DNA of 25,650 bases from Planctomycetota bacterium (lineage in GTDB: Bacteria; Planctomycetota; Phycisphaerae; WQYP01), in NCBI GenBank assembly GCA_023489375.1, contig JAMDCX010000036.1:1-25650 (forward strand), given 5' to 3'. Shown piece after piece: positions 1 through 6,836 of this stretch. Positions within the stretch are counted from its first letter, which is position 1. The number at the start of each line of letters is the position of its first letter. Under the pieces are notes generated by a model. It was not told where the DNA came from and did no database searches. It was given only the letters and a program-made list of their open reading frames with translations. The translations under genes were made by a program, and so were the position numbers.

Positions 1-129
1 TTCCGCACCCCACAGGGGCCGCGATCACGCACCATTTGTAATGTCACACACCTGCCGCCTCCTATACGCGAACTTATTGCCCAAGCCTTACAGGGCAAGG
101 AATTGGTGGACTTGGAGACTCTGGAATAA
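1..129 (+). pseudogene. C-terminal end of an ORF, possibly an IS1634-like transposase remnant
   Basis: An open frame enters from the window edge and stops with TAA at 127-129, giving 42 residues. It contains GPRSRTICNVTHLPPPIREL and then an acidic tail. The Arg-Thr-x-x-Gly-Pro-Arg-x-x-Thr pattern followed by Asn-Val-Thr resembles the N-terminal part of IS1634-type transposases. If so, the frame ends far too early and this is a remnant. This is family memory, not a search result. It could equally be the true end of an unrelated gene. No T-run terminator follows. Confidence 0.35.
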
Positions 130-241
130 TCCGAAGCCCAGAGCTTTGGCGGCCTGGGCATTGGGCTAAATGTAGCAAGTATATGACGGTGAAAAGGCTG
201 AAAATCAAGGTTTTTATTACAGCGAGGGGGAAGTTAAGCTA

Positions 242-339
242 GCCAGAATTACCGCGATTTTGACATAGCCCAAAGGGTGGGGATCCCTTATGTTGCAGGC
301 TTCCAGCCTGCCCAGTCGCCCCTTCGTGAACGGTTACAT
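242..339 (+). repeat. Dispersed ~97-bp repeat, copy 1
   Basis: This is about 90% identical by eye to 3161-3257 in the same orientation, with scattered substitutions and one 1-nt indel. It contains the perfect hairpin GCAGGCT-TCC-AGCCTGC at 295-311. The two copies bracket the glutamine synthetase gene. Short hairpin-containing repeats of this kind are widespread in planctomycete and verrucomicrobial genomes. No coding function is evident. Confidence 0.8.
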
Positions 340-492
340 ATTAATGTTGTGATAGGTACGGAGCGTTGTTGCAGCGTATATGGTTTCTATATTATCCGTT
401 GGTTGCCTAATAACCGTGCGAAGAAAAGCGTTTTATTTTTATTCTGCATTGAAATAAGGCAGAGAATGGGTATGCCTGACATGTTTTTGCAC

Positions 493-509
493 CCGGCACG
501 TAACTTGCA
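493..509 (+). promoter_or_regulatory. Sigma-54 (RpoN) -24/-12 promoter for glnN
   Basis: The bases CCGGCACGTAACTTGCA match the RpoN consensus TGGCACG-N4-TTGCW except for C in place of the first T. The invariant GG (495-496) and GC (507-508) are separated by exactly 10 nt. Transcription would start near 520, giving a leader of about 300 nt. Sigma-54 control of glutamine synthetase fits the classic NtrC nitrogen-limitation circuit. No clear NtrC palindrome was found upstream. Confidence 0.6.
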
Positions 510-533
510 ATATAGTCTTGTGTCTGGTTATGC

Positions 534-586
534 TAATGCCCCGGGTGGCATTAGATGGCGTTATAAATTCCGTGAATTGCGGAATT
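534..586 (+). promoter_or_regulatory. Two tandem hairpins in the predicted glnN leader
   Basis: The first hairpin pairs TAATGCC (534-540) with GGCATTA (547-553) around a CCGGGT loop. The second pairs AATTCCG (566-572) with CGGAATT (580-586) around a 7-nt loop. Both have perfect 7-bp stems and lie just downstream of the predicted sigma-54 start site. Neither is followed by a T-run. They may stabilise or regulate the mRNA; no known riboswitch class was recognised. Confidence 0.4.
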
Positions 587-816
587 ACGAGTTTTGGAAG
601 GCAGCTGGAACGACCGGTTGAAGATGATTAAAATTTGCTGATCGTGCCAACGGATTACAAGGCGTGTATGGGGGCGAGGCTGTTGTCCGAATTTTGGGGC
701 TTGATTTTATATTTGCCAGTTTTGCGGTGTTGGGTAAAATGATCGCCTTGCCCGACATAAAGCCGCTTTTATGTTGCAGGCGGATAGTGAAGAGTTTTTA
801 TAGGAGTCTCTCTGTT

Positions 817-3012
817 ATGGGTGCATCAACAGCGCGTCATGCGGCCATCGTCGCATTAACCAATTTCCGGACGGTTCCTCCACGCATCAATTTTAAGGAA
901 AAGAGCGTGAAGGAAATTTTCGCCAGTAATGTTTTCAATGAAGAAGTTCAGCGAGCGCGTCTGCCCAAGGCCGTATTTAAGAAGCTCCATCAGACCATCA
1001 AAAAAGGTCTGCCCCTGGACCCATCCATAGCCGATGTGGTAGCTGCGGCTATGCGCGATTGGGCGGTCGAAAAAGGTGCTACCCATTACACCCACATTTT
1101 TCATCCATTGACCGGTGTGACCGCTGAAAAACATGACAGTTTCGTGGCTCCCACCGATGATGGTGACGCTATGCTGGAATTCTCCGGCAAAGAACTGGTG
1201 CAGGGCGAGCCGGACGCTTCGTCCTTTCCCTCCGGTGGAATTCGGGCTACATTTGAAGCCCGTGGTTACACCGCCTGGGACCCCACCAGCCCGGCCTATA
1301 TTTTAGAGAATCCCAATGGCACAGCGCTGGTAATTCCAACCGCTTTTGTTTCCTGGACCGGTGAGGCTCTGGATGAAAAGACGCCCCTTCTGCGTTCCAT
1401 GGAGGCGTTATCCCAGCAGGCCTTGCGGGTTTTGAAACTTTTTGGCAACACCACCGCCACCAAGGTGTTTACCACGGTGGGGCCGGAACAGGAATATTTC
1501 CTTATTGACCGCAACTTTTATTTTGCCCGTCCGGATTTGATCAATGCCGGTCGTACCCTCTTTGGCGCCAAACCGCCCAAGGGGCAGGAAATGGAAGACC
1601 ATTATTTCGGCAGTATTCCCGAGCGCGTTCTGGCCTGCATGCTGGAAGCGGAACAGGAGCTGTATAAACTTGGTGTTCCGGTCAAGACCCGCCATAATGA
1701 AGTGGCCCCTTCGCAATACGAAATTGCGCCGATTTTTGAAAATAGTAACCTGGCCCATGATCATCAAATGCTGACCATGGAAACGTTGCGTCGCGTGGCC
1801 GAAAAATATGGTTTGGCCTGCCTGTTGCATGAAAAACCTTTTGCCGGTGTCAATGGTTCCGGTAAGCACAACAATTGGTCCATGTCCACAGATACCGGTG
1901 AGAATCTGTTGAACCCCGGCGAAACTCCACATGACAACGCTCAGTTTCTGGTGTTCTGCGCCGCCGTAATCCGTGCGGTCAATAAGCATGCCGCGCTTTT
2001 GCGGGTGGCCATTGCGTCCGCCGGTAACGATCATCGCCTGGGTGCTAACGAAGCGCCTCCCGCGATTATATCCGTATATCTTGGCGACCAGCTGCAGGAT
2101 ATTATTACCCAGATTGAAGATGGCGGTGCCAAGAGTACCAAGAAAGGCGGTCATCTGGAAGTTGGTGTGACTGTGCTGCCTAAACTGGCGCGGGACGCTG
2201 GGGATCGCAACCGGACTTCGCCGTTCGCTTTTACCGGAAACAAATTTGAATTTCGCGCGGTATCCTCGGGGCAGTCCATCGCTACGCCCAATACGGTGCT
2301 GAACACCATTGTAGCCGAATCGCTGGACTATATTGCCACGAAGCTGGAATCTGATCTCAAAGCCGGCAAGGACTTCAACAAGTCAGTGCAGCAGCTGCTT
2401 GCCGCAATTATCAAAGAAAATAAAGCGGTTATTTTCAACGGTAATAATTACGCCGAAACCTGGCATACGGAAGCCGCTAAACGTGGCTTGCCCAATCTAA
2501 GGTCCACGGTTGATGCGGTGCCGCATCTGATTACCAAAGAAGCTATAGCCCTGTTTGACAAGTACAAGGTATTCACCGAACGGGAAGTTCGCAGCCGTTA
2601 TGAAATCTATCTTGAAAAATATGTCAAAACGATTAACATCGAAGTACAGATGACCAGTCTGATTGCCAAGACCATGATTATTCCAGCGGCTTTTGAATAT
2701 CAGAAGAATGTCGCCAACTCCATTGCTGCCGCCAAGTCCGCCGGTGTGGCGGCAGCGGCCTTAACGGAGCAGGAAAAGTTGCTCTCCGATCTCTCCAATT
2801 CCATCAGCGACCTGCGGAAAAAGACTGATAAGCTCAATGAGCTTTCGGAACATCATGTTACTGGCGATACGCTGGCCCACGCCAAGTATTCTCTGGAAAA
2901 ACTGATTCCGGCGATGAATGCGGTGCGTAGCGCAGGGGACTATCTGGAAACCCTGGTTTCCGACGACCTTTGGCCACTGCCAACTTATCGTGAGATGCTC
3001 TTTATTAAATAA
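817..3012 (+). CDS. glnN: Type III glutamine synthetase (GlnN family)
   Basis: This cytoplasmic enzyme makes glutamine from glutamate and ammonium using ATP. The ATG at 817 is chosen because TAGGAG lies 10 nt upstream and it gives 731 aa, the usual GSIII size; the frame remains open upstream without support. GSIII landmarks are visible: TAEKHDSF near residues 102-109, GPEQEYF at 222-228, NEVAPSQYE at 294-302, NGSGKHNNWS at 346-355, and later RLGANEAPP and FTGNKFEFRAVSS. The C-terminal region after ~600 is helical and charged, as in the family. It appears to be transcribed alone, with a sigma-54-type promoter upstream and an intrinsic terminator downstream, which suggests nitrogen control. A copy of a dispersed repeat lies on each side. 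Confidence 0.96.
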   Translation: MGASTARHAAIVALTNFRTVPPRINFKEKSVKEIFASNVFNEEVQRARLPKAVFKKLHQTIKKGLPLDPSIADVVAAAMRDWAVEKGATHYTHIFHPLTGVTAEKHDSFVAPTDDGDAMLEFSGKELVQGEPDASSFPSGGIRATFEARGYTAWDPTSPAYILENPNGTALVIPTAFVSWTGEALDEKTPLLRSMEALSQQALRVLKLFGNTTATKVFTTVGPEQEYFLIDRNFYFARPDLINAGRTLFGAKPPKGQEMEDHYFGSIPERVLACMLEAEQELYKLGVPVKTRHNEVAPSQYEIAPIFENSNLAHDHQMLTMETLRRVAEKYGLACLLHEKPFAGVNGSGKHNNWSMSTDTGENLLNPGETPHDNAQFLVFCAAVIRAVNKHAALLRVAIASAGNDHRLGANEAPPAIISVYLGDQLQDIITQIEDGGAKSTKKGGHLEVGVTVLPKLARDAGDRNRTSPFAFTGNKFEFRAVSSGQSIATPNTVLNTIVAESLDYIATKLESDLKAGKDFNKSVQQLLAAIIKENKAVIFNGNNYAETWHTEAAKRGLPNLRSTVDAVPHLITKEAIALFDKYKVFTEREVRSRYEIYLEKYVKTINIEVQMTSLIAKTMIIPAAFEYQKNVANSIAAAKSAGVAAAALTEQEKLLSDLSNSISDLRKKTDKLNELSEHHVTGDTLAHAKYSLEKLIPAMNAVRSAGDYLETLVSDDLWPLPTYREMLFIK

Positions 3013-3046
3013 GTTTATCTCCGAAATGAATAAATATGGTGAATTC

Positions 3047-3078
3047 AAAGGGCCGCTCTTCGGAGCGGCTCTTTTTTT
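3047..3078 (+). terminator. Intrinsic terminator of glnN
   Basis: GCCGCTC (3052-3058) pairs with GAGCGGC (3063-3069) around a TTCG tetraloop. The stem extends by G-T and G-C pairs and then A-T pairs into a run of seven T (3072-3078). It lies 35 nt after the glnN stop codon. Confidence 0.93.
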
Positions 3079-3616
3079 ATGGACCGGTTCACTGGTATAT
3101 ACCATACTTATACAGACAGGTGGATATACAATTTGTAATCGTTCACGGTCATGTCGACGGGCCAGGATTACCGCGGTTTTGACATAGCCCAAAGGGTGGG
3201 AATCCCTTGTGGTGCAGGCTTCCAGCCTGCCCAGTTGCCCTTTGTGAACGATTACATCAAATCTTTTCAGAATGGATAGCGGAGTTTCTTTGCCTGCTTA
3301 TGTCAATTCTGGACAACATCCGAAAATGTTGACCATGGGGCGCGATATTTTCAGCAAAGAGACTCAAATGGAGTAATAATTACCAGCCGTCCGATTTGGT
3401 CAACTCACAACATCAGACAAAAGCTCTTTAGGAACTTAACGCATAATAACTTCCAAATAGTCGTTACACCGATTAGTACGCGGATTCCGTGGCACCATCC
3501 GACATATAGCCACCGGCTTTGCCGGTGGTGGAGTATTCAATGGTAATGCCACTTGGGAAGTTATTACGGTCCCATTCTTTAGCGGGAGAAACCGTGTATT
3601 CAGGCCGGATGGCGGC
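3079..3616. other. Intergenic region with repeat copy 2 and a hairpin
   Basis: No gene was recognised. It contains the second copy of the ~97-bp repeat (3161-3257). It also has a perfect hairpin CCACCGGC-TTT-GCCGGTGG (3510-3528) downstream of the minus-strand DUF2617 gene. That hairpin lacks a T-run on either strand, so it is at best a weak terminator or a REP-like element. Confidence 0.5.
3161..3257 (+). repeat. Dispersed ~97-bp repeat, copy 2
   Basis: This is the direct repeat of 242-339. It keeps the 7-bp hairpin GCAGGCT-TCC-AGCCTGC (3214-3230) and the flanking block GACATAGCCCAAAGGGTGGG exactly. Differences are mostly transitions plus one deleted base. It sits ~80 nt past the glnN terminator. 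Confidence 0.8.
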
Positions 3617-4165
3617 TTACCGGCTGGGTTCAATAACCGATTGAGTTCGTACGAGAACATGGGCGTGGCGAAGCAGATGAAAGCTTTCAATATGTACCGC
3701 CCGGCGATGCAGTTGGGTCACTACTACAGATAACCCTTCCGTTTCATCAAGTTCATTTTTCCGTTGTGCTACTACGCCGGCTTGTTCTTCCGCGATGCGC
3801 AGTAATTCCGCCACAGAATTTTCATAAAGCGTATCGGTGACGTGTTCTTCATTGATCGCCAGATAATAATGATGGCTATCGCCCATCGCGACATCATAAA
3901 GCTTATCACCTTTGCAGGGAATGCGTTGCAGCAGCCCGCGATCCGGCAATGTTTTACTGGGAAAACAACAAAGTTCACAGATTGTCTGCGGACCGGTTAT
4001 CGCCAGCAAATGCCCCCCATTATTGAGCAGCCAGATGTTAACATCAAATTCTCCAACGAGGCGTGTCCGTCGGATATGGGCGGAGACCAGCTCCGGATGT
4101 AACGGCCGCTCGTAAATCAACACGGAAATACCCGCACTGCGGGGTTTCTTGTGATGCGCACTCAT
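3617..4165 (-). CDS. DUF2617 family protein
   Basis: This 182-aa protein has unknown biochemical function. The start at 4165 (protein begins MSAHHKK) is preferred because AAGGA lies 8 nt upstream; an in-frame ATG at 4189 with weaker spacing would add 8 residues. The pattern YERPLHPELV near the N-terminus, the middle strands, and a C-terminal HIESFHLL...VLVRTQSVIE segment match my memory of DUF2617, a family frequent in planctomycetes and actinobacteria. No signal peptide or membrane segment is visible, so it is probably cytoplasmic. It is transcribed divergently from the carbonic anhydrase across a ~470-nt intergenic region. Confidence 0.7.
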   Translation of the reverse strand: MSAHHKKPRSAGISVLIYERPLHPELVSAHIRRTRLVGEFDVNIWLLNNGGHLLAITGPQTICELCCFPSKTLPDRGLLQRIPCKGDKLYDVAMGDSHHYYLAINEEHVTDTLYENSVAELLRIAEEQAGVVAQRKNELDETEGLSVVVTQLHRRAVHIESFHLLRHAHVLVRTQSVIEPSR

Positions 4166-4637
4166 GGTTAATTCCTTGTGGGTTTTCATAATTATTTCAC
4201 CTTTCCGATTTATTGGGCGGATTCCGCATTATTATCGGTCACTGTCGCACTTCCATCTTGGCCGATGCGGAATACGCCCACAACTTCCTGCCGACGCTCC
4301 AACATTGGATTATACGACAGCCACCCACCCTATGTTTATTGTATTATAACAATTTACTGTCGAAAAAACAATATATCCTGAACGATTCATTCCCCGGTTC
4401 CCTGAACTGTTAGTTTTTATCGATCCATATATTAACAGCGGCCTGGCAGGTGCCATTGTCCGATGGGGCGTATCCACATATACCCACAGTGTTTGATGGT
4501 CCCACTTGGACGGGAAACACAAATGGTCCTGTACAGGGCGGTACGCAGCCGACAAGTCCTCAATTATTGACTCATAATAAAGCATGATTAGGCATCAAGT
4601 TTGTACAAAATCGGGTAATAGAGCATACAATGGCATT
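4166..4637. other. Divergent intergenic region between DUF2617 and carbonic anhydrase genes
   Basis: Both flanking genes read away from this ~470-bp stretch, so it should carry their promoters. It is AT-rich around 4320-4385 and includes a small inverted repeat, ATTGT-N6-ACAAT. The overlapping short open frames resemble no family and are treated as chance. No specific promoter could be assigned. Confidence 0.4.
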
Positions 4638-5186
4638 ATGAGTACTTATATAAGTAATGCCCGAATGCAACGAACAGGTCAACATTGGCAGGCTACTAAT
4701 GCCGTAATATGCGGTGACGTAACGCTGGGGGAAAATTGTAGTATCTGGTTTGGCGCTATCATACGCGGTGATGTAGCACCAATCACATTGGGCAGCGCGG
4801 TGAATGTGCAGGATAATTCAGTGCTCCACTGCGATGACAGTCAGCCGCTGGTTATTGGCGACCGCGTTACCATTGGTCACAGCGCGGTAGTACATGGTAT
4901 CAGCGTGGGCGAAGGAACATTAATCGGAATGAAAGCCGTAATACTCGGTGGCGTAGTGGTGGGGAAGAACTGCATTATTGCCGCTGGGGCAGTGGTCGCA
5001 CCGGGTATGGTGATACCCGACGGACAAACGGTTATGGGAGTTCCGGCAAAAATTGTACGCCCTGTACGCACGGAGGAGCTTACAGAAATGCACAATAATA
5101 ATCAGCACTATGTTGAATTAGCCCGGCGGCATGTGGAATCGCCGGAGCTTTTTTATCGCGTGGCGCACAAACGTCCACGCCGGTGA
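4638..5186 (+). CDS. Gamma-class carbonic anhydrase family protein
   Basis: This 182-aa protein is a left-handed beta-helix (hexapeptide repeat) and would work as a trimer. The family interconverts CO2 and bicarbonate using a metal held between subunits; many YrdA-like members have low or untested activity. The three expected metal-ligand histidines are present: H64 in SVLHCD, and H81 and H86 in IGHSAVVHG, with the typical 5-residue spacing. The RGD of IIRGDV and the conserved GVPAKIVR near 134-141 are also there, followed by a C-terminal helix. The start at 4638 (MSTYIS) fits the family N-terminus but has no clear ribosome binding site; an upstream in-frame ATG at 4584 would add 18 unconserved residues. 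It appears monocistronic. Confidence 0.88.
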   Translation: MSTYISNARMQRTGQHWQATNAVICGDVTLGENCSIWFGAIIRGDVAPITLGSAVNVQDNSVLHCDDSQPLVIGDRVTIGHSAVVHGISVGEGTLIGMKAVILGGVVVGKNCIIAAGAVVAPGMVIPDGQTVMGVPAKIVRPVRTEELTEMHNNNQHYVELARRHVESPELFYRVAHKRPRR

Positions 5187-5410
5187 TTGTGGCGGCGGTG
5201 CGGTGATCAGCTCCCGACGGAAAATAGTAACCGTTCATGGCGAAGTGCGTAAAACCACTATTTTGTTTCCATCAGTAACTGTGGAATATCACCGGGCGAT
5301 AGTGCCGCGTTGCCCGCAGGGGACATGGTAGCAATCCGTGACCGTGCTTATGAATGCGGTACATCCGCGGGCTGAACGATTACGAAAAAGCAAACTGCGT
5401 TAATCTCAAT

Positions 5411-6124
5411 TTACAGCTTGCGGAACAAGTGGCGGAGAATTTTTTTTTCCAGGGCCGGATCATGACCTATGCGCATCCAGTATGATTGGTGGGCAAAAGT
5501 GCCGGGGGCGTGGGATTGTATGGGCAACGGATTGTTACCAAAAGCGGAGGATCCAAAAAACGCCACCGGACCTACTGCCCCTGACGGATTTTCGCGGCGT
5601 TGCACCAATACCTCTACCGTAACGGCAAAAGTGTGCGGTGCCCGGTTGCGGGTAATAACTACCCGTACAATTCTTCGAAAGGTGTTGATGGTTCCCTCCA
5701 TGAGTTCCGGAAAAGTTGTGGCATCGGGCCGCCACCATTGCAGAATTTCCGGCCCGGTGCGGTACCGGGTGGTGATAACCCCCAGACGATAACTGGCCCA
5801 CTGGATATGATATCCCATGTTGATAAGTAGATGTATCGTGTGCCTCCATATATTGCGATAATGGGTAAGGGCGATGGTCCGTGTGGTGCCATTGGCGGCA
5901 TTGGCAAACCATGTGGAATTGGATGGGCCAACCGGATGTGCTGCGCTGGGGCTGGTGGCAACGGATGCTGGTTGCCGACTGCCGCGTGCCGATGCGGGAG
6001 CCAGACGCCGCGCCCAGGGTGGACCAATCGCGGCGGGGCGCAGAGGTACAATGGACGAGTGACAACCGGCCAAGGCGACCATCAGCGTAATAAACAACAT
6101 ACATACCGAACGGTTTAAATTCAT
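5411..6124 (-). CDS. Predicted lipoprotein, planctomycete type
   Basis: This 237-aa exported protein has no known function. The N-terminus is a short basic segment, a hydrophobic stretch and the lipobox LAGC, with Cys21 as the likely lipidation site. A Pro/Ala/Ser-rich linker (about 25-70) follows. The globular part contains HLLINMGYHIQWASYRLGVI, then GPEILQWWRPDATT and TFRRIVRVVI. That pattern of a short motif with 'ITTRY', a Trp-rich turn and a long strand ending in VEVLVQRRE matches a lipoprotein family I associate with planctomycete genomes. No strong Shine-Dalgarno sequence precedes the ATG. It converges with the carbonic anhydrase gene. Confidence 0.72.
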   Translation of the reverse strand: MNLNRSVCMLFITLMVALAGCHSSIVPLRPAAIGPPWARRLAPASARGSRQPASVATSPSAAHPVGPSNSTWFANAANGTTRTIALTHYRNIWRHTIHLLINMGYHIQWASYRLGVITTRYRTGPEILQWWRPDATTFPELMEGTINTFRRIVRVVITRNRAPHTFAVTVEVLVQRRENPSGAVGPVAFFGSSAFGNNPLPIQSHAPGTFAHQSYWMRIGHDPALEKKILRHLFRKL

Positions 6125-6836
6125 AGGCTTATTGTAGCATAATGGTCGATAATATCACGACCCCGGTTGCCAGAAAAAAAGTACACGTTGGAGCCGGCAT
6201 GTTCAAGGCTAAATTCCGGTACGAGTCTGCTTGTGAAACCAGTATACGCTTGGTGCAGATTCGAAACGACACCACGCCGTCGGCTAAACCGTAATCTTCG
6301 CATGGCGGAGATTTATTCAGAATCGGACGCAGACCACCGCATGGCTATGCAGGTGACCGGGACAGGTTGTCCGCCGTTGCGCAACGGATTGCACCATCGG
6401 CGGTCATACGTAAAACGTGCTAAAGACAAGAAATTTCAGCAGTCCACCACCTATGTTCCGCCAGACTGCTATGCCGGCAAAATAGCCTCCGGGTTCGCCA
6501 GGAAACACCGGCAGTTATTTAATAAAGTCTACAGAGTCCCGATAAATGAGTACCTTCGCCGGAAAGTACAATCTTCTTCCGGCTTGACGAATTGTCGCTT
6601 CTGGGTTTTATTAAGATTCCTGAAATAAGCCCGCGCGACATGCAGGAATAAAGTTCCGGCCGCGCTGCGGGTTGTTTGTTTGGTTTCGGGGGTGGCGTTC
6701 CCTGATTCACATTTGGATGGTGAGGCGGAGCAGACTTTCGTTGAGCCGTGGCTCGGCGTAAGATATAGGCAATGGCTGAATCATGTCGGGTTCAGCCGTT
6801 GGTGCGGATTTGCAGCGGCGCGTGCCGGAGGTCTTC
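6125..6836. other. ~710-bp region without a convincing gene
   Basis: Open frames here (for example 6167-6628 on the plus strand) lack ribosome binding sites, family resemblance and normal composition, so I do not call them. The stretch lies between a minus-strand lipoprotein gene and the plus-strand pil-like cluster, so it should contain divergent promoters. The only clear signal is the GGAGG at 6827-6831 that serves the next gene. Confidence 0.4.

Larger units (their letters stand above)
130..816. other. Intergenic region and leader upstream of glutamine synthetase
   Basis: No convincing gene is present. The short open frame at 277-621 starts inside the dispersed repeat and has no ribosome binding site or recognisable family. 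The stretch holds copy 1 of the ~97-bp repeat (242-339), a sigma-54-type promoter (493-509), two perfect hairpins (534-553 and 566-586), and the TAGGAG ribosome binding site at 801-806 for the downstream gene. Confidence 0.6.

Noticed and set aside
277..621. 114-codon open frame upstream of glnN
   Set aside because: It begins inside the dispersed repeat, spans the sigma-54 site and leader hairpins, and has no ribosome binding site or family resemblance.
520..816. Glutamine riboswitch or other known riboswitch in the glnN leader
   Set aside because: Two hairpins are present, but I could not match the conserved core of the glnA RNA motif or any other class.
3510..3528. Terminator of the DUF2617 gene
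   Set aside because: The stem is perfect, but neither strand has a T-run after it and it lies ~90 nt past the stop, so it is only noted as a hairpin.
4638..5186. Acyltransferase (hexapeptide family) instead of carbonic anhydrase
   Set aside because: All three metal-ligand histidines with gamma-carbonic anhydrase spacing are present and no acyltransferase-specific extension is seen.
5187..5405. Small gene between carbonic anhydrase and lipoprotein (segment ending MVAIRDRAYECGTSAG)
   Set aside because: Short protein-like stretches occur in two frames, but no start with a ribosome binding site and no family could be supported.
6167..6628. 153-codon plus-strand open frame before the pil-like cluster
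   Set aside because: No ribosome binding site, no recognisable motif and shadow-like composition; the opposite strand also has open frames there.
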